From Jaltomata sinuosa (Eukaryota; Streptophyta; Magnoliopsida; Solanales; Solanaceae), in NCBI GenBank assembly GCA_003996215.1, contig QJPP01000284.1:54434-118433 (forward strand): a DNA stretch of 64,000 bases. The letters are read 5' to 3'. Of this stretch, positions 23,291 to 33,490 are shown one piece after another. The first letter of the stretch is position 1. Each line of letters opens with the position of its first letter. Position numbers and translations under genes: made by a program. A model generated the notes under the pieces. That model had not been told where the DNA came from and did not search any database. It saw nothing but the letters and a program-made list of their open reading frames with translations.

Positions 23291-24939
23291 GTGCCACAGG
23301 TATGCCTTGTATCCCTCATTTTGTTATTTTTTAGTGCATTGGGGATAATGCACATCTTTTTAGATGGGGTGGGGTATATGTGGTCATCTGGTATTTTGTA
23401 GAGTGTTTCGGTGAAGTCTGAGTAGAAAAAACACTCGCGTCATGCCGCGATGTTAGATAACGAGTTGCATGTGAGGCAACCCATGAGAGTATCTATAAGG
23501 TATTCGCGTACTTGGGGTCCTCTTGCCTATGTTCTTCCCCTAAGGACTTTTAATTTCTGTTGAACTGGCATGTTTAGAATAGGATGTGTGTTTGTAGAAG
23601 CAAAATTCAGAACTGAATACAGCCATGATCTGGTTTTTGAACAAATTTTGTGAAAAATAGAAAAATAGAGACCCCTCCAAATTTTTGTGCAATAAGGTGT
23701 TAGAACTGACCTTGATGGATCTGTAAATGACAGCATAAATATTACTGAGATAAGTGGCTTAAGCTAAAGCATGAACTGGTAGTTAGCTAATTTGTAGTCC
23801 ATTCTCTGTGCCATATGTGGAGTGAGCTGCTTAGTATTTATTCTTGTTGTACTATTCAATCTAGAACTTTCCTGGTTAGTCATGATGTGGTTGTAGAACG
23901 GTTTGCTTAGGAAAGGATCATAGCCTATTTTTGAATTAGTCCACTTAAGCCTAATGACCTACCAAAGGAAATTGAATCCCTTTGATGCCTGAATTGAGCC
24001 AAAAGTAGCCATTTTGTTTTTAACCTGTCACCTTACCTGTTTTCTATAAACCTTTATTTTGGTCCTGGTCCCTCCTTGGACATTGTGCACCTCAACTCAG
24101 GCTAAAAGCCTAAGTTGAGGGTGGCTACTGTTAGGGTGAGTAGGAAGTTTTGGGAATGAAAAGATTGGGTTAGTGTTAAAAAGGAAGATAAAGGGTGTGG
24201 TTTGTGTGATAAAAAAAGAAAAGAAAGAAAGAAAAAGAAGAAGAAAATGAAGAGGGAAAAAAAGATATATGCAAAGATGCAATAAAAGCCACACCCGAAG
24301 CTTGATTAAAGTAAAAAAGGGTAACAAGAAAGGAGAATAAGGGAAGGAGAATAAGGGAGAAAAATATTCTGGTTTGAAAAGTGAAAAATAAGAAGTAATT
24401 GTAGTGTCAAGGAGGGCGTAGTCACTGTTTACTCAAATATGCCATTTCTGTCCCCAAGCCTACATTACAAGCCTAACAAAGTCCTATGGTGATCCTAACC
24501 GATATGTTTGAAAGACAAGGCAGAGAAAATAAGGGCAAGCCTATGGTATTGTGCATGTACATCTTGAACTTCTTTGTGCGAGTGAGCATGTTACCAGTCC
24601 CTATTTGTTAAATTGCAATTCTGTGTGATCAGGACTTTATTGTTGTGAGAGCACTAGAGCAGACTGCGATGGATGATTATTTGGTTTGAATGTCTGCTGT
24701 GTATGTTAACTTACTCATGAATATCATGTTGTCACTCATGGATCCGTCTTGTGTTGATTTTGGTAACTTAAATAAATGCACTGGTTTTTGAGCTGTTAAG
24801 GAGTGGGTACTGATCCTGTGGATTAAAAAAAAGTGAATCATGTTGCTGTTATAGTTTCTAGTTTTCTTTTAATTAAGTGTCGTGTTAGTTTTTGTTTTCG
24901 TTTGTTGCTTGAGGACAAGCAAATCTTCTAAGTTGAGGG
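23291..24939 (+). other. Athila 3' noncoding region with hairpin module and purine tracts
   Basis: No coding region seen. The third two-hairpin module is at 23413-23485. A polypurine-rich run lies at 24160-24380. CTAAGTTGAGGGTG occurs twice: at 24109-24122 and at 24929-24942, where it abuts the LTR start and is the likely polypurine tract. TTGCTTGAGGACAAGCAAA at 24904, a perfect-looking hairpin, precedes the second copy, as in other Athila 3' ends. Confidence 0.65.
23413..23485 (+). repeat. Third copy of the two-hairpin RNA module
   Basis: Lies 125 bases after the stop of the env-position ORF. It has GAAGTCTGAGTAG, hairpin 1 GTCATGCCGCGAT (23439-23451) with one mismatch and two wobble pairs, and hairpin 2 CATGTG-AGGCAA-CCCATG (23468-23485) with one mismatch. 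The loop AGGCAA is unchanged from copy 2. Confidence 0.72.
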
Positions 24940-25635
24940 TGTTGATGCGCCGGGATTTCACGGCACTTTCGACGCTTAAAACTAAGGATTTTGGGAGTTC
25001 TTAAATATGTTTTGTTGGATTTGATGTCATTTGTTACATGTACAGAGAAAAGTATTGAAAAGATAAAGATTGCCAAAAAGTTACAGATTTCTGGGTATAA
25101 CTCATGCCCCACGGGCGTGGGATCTGCCACAGCCCTTGGGAGAAGCCGTCAGGATGAAACAAAGAGACTTAAGGAAGGAATTAACTTCTTACACCTTGCC
25201 ATGACGGGCGTCGATCCAGCCACGGGACATCACTGAGCACGTCAGACTGGACCAGTAGAGCTGAAGTTTGGAGACTAGACCTGACAAGCTGCCACGATGC
25301 CCGTGAGAGATCCTATGGGACGTCGTAGAGCCCGTCAGAATTGGACAGTGGAGAAGCAAGACTGATGACCGATGATATGGGCACGATGAGCATCACACCC
25401 ACAACATCCCATCGCAGTAGCTGATGAATGCTAAAATCATGCTCGCTAAAGTAGGAGGTCACGGTGATTGTGCAGCAAAATAAAATTTATAATCCCAATG
25501 AGTGTCGGGGTCATACCCAAGGGACTTGGAGTAGCTAAATAGAGATTGTATCGGATTGAGTTCAAAGTGAGAGTAAATGCGCAAAATAACAAGTAAAAGG
25601 ATGGGGGAAATTGGGATGTTGTCACTACAATCAAA
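24940..25635 (+). mobile_element. Athila 3' LTR, partial
   Basis: Starts TGTTGATGCGCCGGG right after the polypurine tract. A CpG-rich patch at 25105-25400 has words such as CCACGGGCGTGGG and GGGACGTCGTAGAGCCCGTC. From about 25450 there is GAGTGTCGGGGTCATACCCA, a string I associate with such element leaders, so the LTR-to-leader edge may lie before it. Sequence switches to a minus gypsy gag near 25635. The right edge is not resolved. Confidence 0.65.
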
Positions 25636-26236
25636 CTAAAACTAACCTACTAGATAAGAAGCAATGAAACCTATCTCTGATGGAGAAATTCCTACCTCGA
25701 GTCTGGGAACCTCAAAAACCATCCTAACCACGAAGTCTCTTACCACTACCCTCATAAGCCTCACGACACAAACCCTCAATAACCCAAGCATGATCCACTA
25801 CCTGAAGGAAGGTTATCCCAACTGTAACCAAATGCTAGGTCGCCAAATGGTGCGGTGAAATCAAACCTCCAATAAAGCTATGAACCCTATCAAACTCTGA
25901 TGGAACAGTCCTAGCAGTACGCCTAACTATCTCATAAAATCTCACCTCATAGTCCAATACCGATATACAACCCTGCTGAAAAACTAGAAGCTCAACCCTA
26001 ATTGAAGCACCACTTATAGAACCGAGTACTGAAATACCCAGCGGAAAACTCAGAGTCCTAGCCATGGTGTTTTGAATAACTGGGGTCGCTATAAATCCAA
26101 TCAAAGGCTGGGCTGGCCCCATATCCCCTATCTGATATGGTAAACTCTCACTCTGAAGTCCTAGCACTGACGGAAGCACTGAAGCAACAAGCATAGAAGC
26201 CTCGGCACTAACTGTTGTCAAACTCCTCTTAGGCAT
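25636..26236 (-). pseudogene. gag: Ty3/gypsy gag N-terminal half
   Basis: Start at the ATG at 26236 (MPKRSLTTVSAEAS), the same start as in the gag at 57782. Open to about 25835. The capsid-like part has LLVFQQGCISVLDYEVRFYEIVRR and FDRVHSFIGGLI, typical of plant chromovirus gag, then a decayed stretch with Gly/Arg-rich words. It stops at the junction with the Athila LTR near 25635, so the knuckle and pol are missing. Upstream on its strand are the leader, primer site and 5' LTR in correct order. Confidence 0.82.
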
Positions 26237-26442
26237 CTAATAAGGAATGAAACAACCAAAGCTTTAGAAGTCAAAAGAGCCAGGAATGCACGATAAGAAG
26301 CCAAGAATATGGAACTCTTCCTAACAATGTCTTGTAGCCTCCCGCAGATAGGATACAGACGTCATCGTACCAATAGATGATACTCTACTTAGATACTTGC
26401 TTATGTACCACAACAATAGTGAACCTAGAGCTGATACCAAGC
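26237..26442 (-). other. Leader with tRNA-iMet primer-binding site
   Basis: About 200 bases between gag and LTR. The minus strand at 26428-26439 reads TGGTATCAGCTC, close to the initiator Met tRNA complement (TGGTATCAGAGC). It lies four bases from the LTR edge. Confidence 0.82.
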
Positions 26443-27929
26443 TATCACGACCCGATTTCTCAGGTCATGATGGAACCTACAACCCCCTAGTAAGTGAACC
26501 AATTCCCGTAGCCCAGAGTGGTTAGTAATAGGCTACTACCTAACCAATACGCACAATAAGCATAAGTAAGTGGAAGCAGAATATAAAGATAAGGACAAAG
26601 AAGAAGCAACAACCTGAATATACACATAATGAAACTACACCAACCCCAAGACTTGGTATCGATAGTACATAAGCTCCTAGTAGAATTCAAGTGCTAGAAG
26701 TAACAAAATAATAAGTATAACTGTCTCTGAATATACAAAGAGTAATAGTACAAAAGATGATATGTGATCAAGCTCCGATCATCAGGCGCTCACCCTAGTC
26801 TCGAATATCCAAAAGCTACACGAGTTTCCAAGGTGATCAACGATAAAAGCTCAACTAATATCTACACCAAAAAGATGTAGAAGTGTAGTATGAGCCATAA
26901 TTGCTAAGGAACGGGTACCAGTAGGCATTATTGGCCAACTGAGCGTATATAAGATATAAAGACAGTAATATAACCAATATCAAGAATATGGTCACCAAAA
27001 CAATAGAGAAAGCACAAGGAACAAGCATGGCAAATAGTCAATCAAGAGTTATAAGCATACAATGCTAGCACAAAAGATATACAATCACAGAAACACAAGT
27101 GAAAGAAAGAAGAATGCACCTGGAATCCTCGCAACAATAATATAAGAAGGAGAGAGTTTAGAAACATGGCAGTATATCGGTAACCTCAAATAAAAGGGAA
27201 ATAAGAAAGCAGTTTAACATACTCAAGATAAGATCAACATACATAAGTAAATCATATTACAAATTAAACTTCAAGAAGCAAAGATGGAGATCAACCTTAC
27301 AAGTACAAACCTAAGATGGAATAACTAAGCCACAAGAACTAAGAGCTACCACTCAAAATCATGCTAAAGAATAGAATCAGGAACCCACAATCCGCTCAAA
27401 AGACCACTCAATAGTGCCTCAATTATATAGGACTCACTAGCCCCCTCAATACTCAAGCCCTAACTCGGAGCCTTAACAGGCTAAAACTTACCAATCCACA
27501 AGAACTAAGGACCACAACTAGGTCTATGAGATGACAGGATTAATATAATCTACCTACAATCCCAACAGCCACCCATACAATTGAGGAACGCAATCAAGTG
27601 AAAATAAACACTCCGGCCGCCCGTGCAACCAAAACATACACTGAACACATAAAAAAACAAGGGTGGAATCTAAGTGAAATATGCATGATGATGTGATATG
27701 ATAAATTTGTGACCAAGTGTGATCAAAGTGTTGTATGTTACCACCTCTGGTGTGCCAAAAGTCCAATAAAGGTGGGATCCATGGAAGGACATCTCCCAAG
27801 TACCTCTCCTACATCGTACATCCCCTCCCTCCAGTCACCATCGGTCTGTAGATCTTGGTCTGGAATGGTCGGGTCCATGAAGTTCTACTCGTAGACCACA
27901 TACTAAAATGAAACTCAATATATCTCAAT

Positions 27930-28152
27930 GGTCAAGGATCTCATAGTACGTGCTTGGATTTGATTCGACTCTAAATCAGTAGTGGTAATCTTAATAAGCC
28001 CCATTAAGGGTGATCAGAGCATATCCGGGTCTAAAGCAGTATTCATGTCTCAATAACCCTTACTAAGGGTGCCCATAGCATATCCGGGTCTAAAACAGAA
28101 ATCAAATATAAAAATCCCTAAACAGGGTGCCCGACCCGTATTCGGGTCTAAA
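27930..28152 (-). repeat. 59-bp tandem repeat, about 4 copies, inside an LTR
   Basis: The word CCGGGTCTAAA or a variant recurs at about 27965, 28025, 28084 and 28143. AAGGGTG or a form of it lies in the middle of each unit. Units are 70-80 percent alike. Confidence 0.8.
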
Positions 28153-29247
28153 TCCATAGAAAACAATATTTAGTGCTATAGCCCAGCCAAGCCTAGTATC
28201 AGAATGAAGAATAATAATCAAACCATCATAATATCCCCTCTACTCCGAGAGGTTTTGTAAAATTCAATTTAAAAGTGCTTTCCAAGTCATGTAACGAATA
28301 TGGGCCCTCGGGGCCATGCAAAGTTTAGAAAACCATTTATAGTCGGCCCGAAGCCAAATTACTAGTAAAACAGGCAGAAAACCTTTGCATGAATGATATG
28401 ATCTAAAATAAAAGGATAGCCCAATGGCTCACAAACAATTCCTAACGGCTCTGCACAGGCTCTCAGCTCTACAATAGATAATAACCATTCTAAAAGGATA
28501 TCTCTATATCCGGGACTTGAAGACATTTCCAAATAACCCACCATCTATGTTCTAGAGTCAATACAAGGCCAGACAGGACCACAAGGGTAATATACAATAC
28601 TAATATGAATACTACAATCAACGTATGAAATAAATGGACAGAAAATGCGGACAAGGTCTGGGGTACCAACCTATAAAAATCCACCCAAGGATGCTAATTA
28701 ATGCAGTTATAGCCTATATACGCAGAGTCTAGGTAGGGAAAACGATAACCTATATCTCATCCGATGACTAGCTGCGGGAACATCATTGTCCAAGCTCAAA
28801 CTGCTCCGAGAAGCTCCAATTTTCAAAAAGACTATCAACATAATAATTTACATCTCAAAACAAGTCTAACGATACCCATAATGATATAGAAATAACTATT
28901 GAAATTTGGGTCACCAACAGGCTCGTGGGCCCCACAACCCAAAACTAAAAATGGAAAAATGCACCATGATCACCACACTCCTAAGTGTGCATGCTCAGAA
29001 TATGATGAAATTTAACTAGGGGAAATGGCTCAAAATAGCCAGCCACTTCAAGAAAAAATTGAGAATCAAAAGGGATAAATTTAACAGATTTAAATGGATA
29101 AACTCACCACTAATGATGGAGGAATGATCAATGCCAAGAAATTTACACCCCAACACCAAGAATTGAGTCAAAATAGTGCTTAGACGATCTTAGAGCCATT
29201 ATCAATGGAGAAATTGGTTTTTAGAGTTAAGAAGACAAAGTTGGGGC

Positions 29248-29490
29248 CTTATATACTGCCTAGGGGTCCTTCATCGCGATTCCGAAGAGACCCCTCACGG
29301 TCGCGAGGACCACGCTGGCTAGACATCGGGATCCCAAGGACTAACCATGCAATCGCAATAAAAAATAGAGAGAAATCTTCAACGTGGTAGTGACAAGGAA
29401 TATCGTGATCGCGAAGAGCAAGGGACCAGGCGCTTCATCGCGATTGCGAGGAAAAGGGATTGCGATTGCGATTACAATTTGAGGCATGTA
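29248..29490 (-). promoter_or_regulatory. CpG-rich mirrored array and TATA box, minus LTR
   Basis: Words such as ATCGCGATTGCGA, CACGGTCGCGAGG and TCGTGATCGCGA recur between 29268 and 29490. TATATAAG follows on the same strand at 29255-29248. Same layout as 4049-4273, so the arrangement is a family trait and not chance in one copy. Confidence 0.6.
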
Positions 29491-30082
29491 CCTGCAATAG
29501 CAAAATTTGTAACTTTTGAAAAACTCAACAGAATCTATAAAACTTCCATACGAGGTCATCTCAGAGGAATGTTGACCTAAGTCAACACTAACTAACGCCA
29601 ACCAAACATCTAAAATGAGCCTAGATCACCAGGGACCTCAACTAACAAACTACCTAACACAAACTCGGCATTCTGGAGCTAACAGTGATGACGAAATTTC
29701 CATCCAAGGATGTCTTCTCAGAATGTTGACCAAAGTCAACCAAGCAAGCCCAGCTGGCCTTAAAACACAGAACGAGGGAGAATTCCAAGTTGAAAAGCTA
29801 CAAGATTCCCGACTAAAGATCCCACTAGACCAAAGTCTATGCTATGGAGCCAACAGAACTATCAAAATTTGATTCTGAGCATGTTCACTAAGAATGTTGA
29901 TTGATGTCAATGATTTCCAAAGCCGAAAGCTCTAAAACAAGAATGGCCAAATAGACCAAATAGATGGTCCAGGCACAAAACTACCAGTTCTAACAAGCCA
30001 TAAATGACTAAGAGCCACTACAGGCAAGATGTAACGGTACAAGAAAGAAAAACATGCATAAATTACTAGGAGGGTCATTACA

Positions 30083-31150
30083 CCTTTGCTCAAAATCATA
30101 TGAAAACACTAATAATGAGCCTCGCACTCAAAATCATATGAAAATATTGCTTTTAGAGCCTTGTTCTCTATTCTATCCAAAAATACTTTTGTTTAAGGCT
30201 TGTGCTCTGAATAATTATGAATCGTGCTAACTAGACTTACAATGTAAGAAAACATTCTTTCTTTGCAAAAACATTTCAATATGCAAAAGAAAATATGTAA
30301 GCTTTCATAAAGTAGACTTTCAAAATCATAAACTAGTTTCATAGAAAATCATGAGATAATTTTGTAAAATATGAGATGACTTTTAAATCATTTGAAATAG
30401 ACTCCACGAACATGAGTAAGATATGACATTCAAGAGATAGGTTTAAACTCTGACGTTTCTACTAGCTTTCACAGAAAATACATGGATTATGATTAAGAGA
30501 TAGAGAAAACTAGATTTTAGGATTATATTTTGAAATCCTAGATTTGATTCAATAGATAAACTTAATTTTAAACATGTTCTTAGGGAAGAATGTGGTTTCC
30601 ACACTAAATCTTAACCGTACATACCTTGGGAGATGGAAGGAAATCAAAGGACATTGAGAGAATCCCTTTCCTAAAGTTTTTAGAGTTGTTATTGAAACTC
30701 TTGGGGTTCTTGAGAGAGGAGATAATTTGTACAATGTCATTATTAGTGTTAGTCATATTAAGGAGGGATTTTAAGTTGTGGGGTGAATTTATATAAAAAT
30801 GTAGGACAAAAACACCCTTAATTGGATAAAGTGGGAAACATTTTCCATTTAGAACATGAAGTGTGCGTCGCAGCCCATAACACAGTTTTGTTTGTGCATT
30901 GTGGAGCTCATAGAGGAGTTTTGGTTAATTTTCAACTTTTTGAAGTTTGGTGGTAGGTGCAATGCAGACCCTATATCATTGGCCTACCACCATTTATCTC
31001 TAGTTATTTCATGTGCCTAGAACTTCCATTTAAGTCTTGAAACTCATTCCAAATGATGTATAATCAACTTATGGGTCAAATGAACTTAATTCTAAGCTCT
31101 AAACAACATATGAAATGAATTAAACATGATATTGAATGCGAGGTATTACA
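30083..31150 (-). mobile_element. Partial LTR, minus strand, cut by neighbouring element
   Basis: The right edge is GGTATTACA at 31142-31150, the reverse of an LTR start TGTAATACC. The other end is missing because the minus element at 26443-30082 begins there. Words such as CTCAAAATCATATGAAAA occur twice near 30090 and 30128. Assignment to an LTR rests on one edge, AT-rich composition and context. Confidence 0.55.
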
Positions 31151-31706
31151 GTATCCAAGAGAGACTTTTGATAGCTTAGAGTAGGCAAAAGAGTTACGCA
31201 AATCAAAAGGTTTGAGATTTAGAGTTCATGGTTAGTGAGAAGTTTTTTCTCAAGGTATCGCCTATGAAGTGTTTCATGATGTTTAAAAAGAGGGGAAAGC
31301 TTAGCCTGAAGTTTATTGGTCCATTTGAGATTCTCTGGCATATTAGGAAGGTGGCCTATGAGGTTGCCTTACCTCTAGATCTTTTAGTTATGCATGCCAT
31401 TTTTTATGTATCTATGTTGAATAAATATCACTCGGTTGGTTCTGAAGTGATTAGATGGGATTCACTGGTTTTAGATTAGAATCTAACTTTTGAAGAGGAG
31501 CCTATAGTTATATCGGATAGGAAGATTCACAAGTTGAGGTCGAGAGAGATAGCTTTGGTAAAAGTGCAATGGAAGTATCATTGGTGGAAAAGGAAATAGA
31601 CAGACTGGGTTGGACATGCAAAGTAGATATCCCTATCTTTTTGAGCTTTCAGATACGTTTTATCTCTTTATAATAGAGGATAAACGTGTGTTTTAGTGGT
31701 AGATTA
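31151..31706 (+). pseudogene. pol: Gypsy integrase C-terminus and 3' tail
   Basis: Begins inside integrase, just after a lost upstream part. The GPY/F module is clear at 31228-31479: EKFFLKVSPMKCFMMF, then GKLSLKFIGPFEILWHI, then VAYEVALPLDLLVMHAIFYVSMLNKY. A chromodomain-like end follows (VKVQWKYH) in another frame. A short noncoding tail leads to an LTR start at 31707. It would target integration by binding histone marks, as inferred for chromoviruses. Confidence 0.85.
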
Positions 31707-33490
31707 TGTAACGGCCCTCAAGGTTATTTTTGTGTTTTCTCTCTTTTCCCTAATTTGACCCTCTCCATGTCTTTGGATTGGTTTTTATGGCTTGCAAGGA
31801 TGGATCTTTTGATTCTCGAGGTGATCAAATGAGTTTTGAAAGAGTTTTTAAGTTTTAGAAGTTGGAAACTTAGAAAGTTTGACCAAAGTCAACATTTGGT
31901 TTCATTGACGTCGGAGTTGAGTTTTGATGATTCCACTAGGTCAAGGGCTGATTTTTGTCTTAAGTGGACGTTTGGTTCAATTCTTGAGGCTTTTGGTGGT
32001 GCGTTTAGTATTTTGGGTTTAACTTTATGAGTTTCCTTAAGTTTGGGTTGACCTCGGTCAAAAAATTTCCAAATGATTCAAAATGGTGTTTTGATGATTT
32101 CAACTTGTCTAGAATGTGTTTTACAACTTATTAGCACTATTGGTTTGTGTTCAAAGGGAGAGGGGTGGGGGGTGGGTTGAATGAAATATGGGGTTCCATT
32201 CAAAGAATTGGCTGTTGGGTTTGATTGCTTTCTTCTTGTGCCTGATGCACCTTATGAGCATTGGTGAAGGGGTCTATCGCATTCATGATAAAGGACCTAG
32301 TTGTCCTCTGTGATCATGAAACATCCATCTTGTTCACAAAGACGTGTTATGGGATAGGTCTGGCCTTAATCGCGATTGCAATGTGGCTCTCATAATTGCT
32401 AGTTGTCCAAGTTGAGTAAGGGTTGCGATATGCAACACCTGGCTCACGTTGCAAAAGAAGAAAAAACCTAGGATAATATTGTTATTTCCTTTTTTGAACT
32501 TAAGCTTTATTTTCCTAATTTGGGAGTTATAGAGCTCGATCTAAGGAGATTTTGTAGGGGTTTCAAAAATTCATTATGGAAGTAAGTATCTAACCTTCAT
32601 TTTGGTAATTCCCTAATGATTCCCCTGTCAATTTCACCAAATTATCTTGCTTTGTTAATGGATTTTTGGGACTTTTTCTCCATAACATAAGAGAATAAAA
32701 AATGGTGATTTGAGATCTGATTTGAGCTCTATTTTCACCAAAATTTTGTATTTGAATTCCTTAAATTACGGGTAAAATGATTTCAAAAGAATTTTCCTGT
32801 TTCATTATCAAATTCTGATGGTTGACCTTTTGACCCAAATTTGACCAAAACTCTTATGCTAAGATATGGGGATCAATAAACTTGTATTCATGGGTAGAGA
32901 ATGTGTCTGATAGATTGGGAGAGTTATGAGGCTAGAAAGAAAAAGCTATTTTGTGATTATTGCGGGCATACAGTTCATTATCAAGGTAAGTTATGACTTA
33001 CCTCTTATTCAAACTTCTCTTGGGTGGGAATTTATCACGTAAATCATGTTATTGGGTGGGAAAGTTGTTGAGTTGAAGTAATTATAAGTTGAATTGATAT
33101 TATGATGCCCGAATTGGGGTTTAAGCCAATGAATTGCTAGAAACTTGGAAAGATTGATTCGCATATTTTACTTTTAGGATGTTTCATCCTTTATTTTACA
33201 TATGAGATTTGTATTCCTCATGATGGACTAGATATAGAAAGTAAATGAGATGGACAGGGAAGAATGGACTATGGGCAAGATTTAGGAATTCATTATTTTA
33301 GGGGCTTTTAGCTTGTGATTTTGAGTTCAAAGTTACATTATTTGATATTATTCATTCATTTTTTTACATTATTTTATATAATTATTTCATTTGAATTCTT
33401 TTTTATTGTTGTGATCATGCATACTCACTCATACTCATTTTATGAATTTGTGGACAGGATATTTTGAAAGAATTTATATGCCCGAGGGAA
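31707..33490 (+). mobile_element. Gypsy LTR, 3' truncated
   Basis: Starts TGTAACGGCCC after the pol tail. A weak CpG patch (TAATCGCGATTGCAATG) is near 32370-32450. It runs about 1.8 kb and then switches, without an LTR end, primer site or gag, into RT coding sequence at about 33490. Likely same broad family as 3356-6751. Confidence 0.75.

Larger units (their letters stand above)
26443..30082 (-). mobile_element. 5' LTR of minus-strand gypsy element (family A)
   Basis: A 3.6 kb LTR, from TATCACGACCC (decayed TGTCACGACCC) to GGGTCATTACA. Same family as 3356-6751 and 57989-59057. On its own strand a CpG-rich array (29490 to 29268) is followed by TATATAAG at 29255-29248. A 59-bp tandem repeat is at 27930-28152. 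No coding sequence recognised. Confidence 0.85.
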
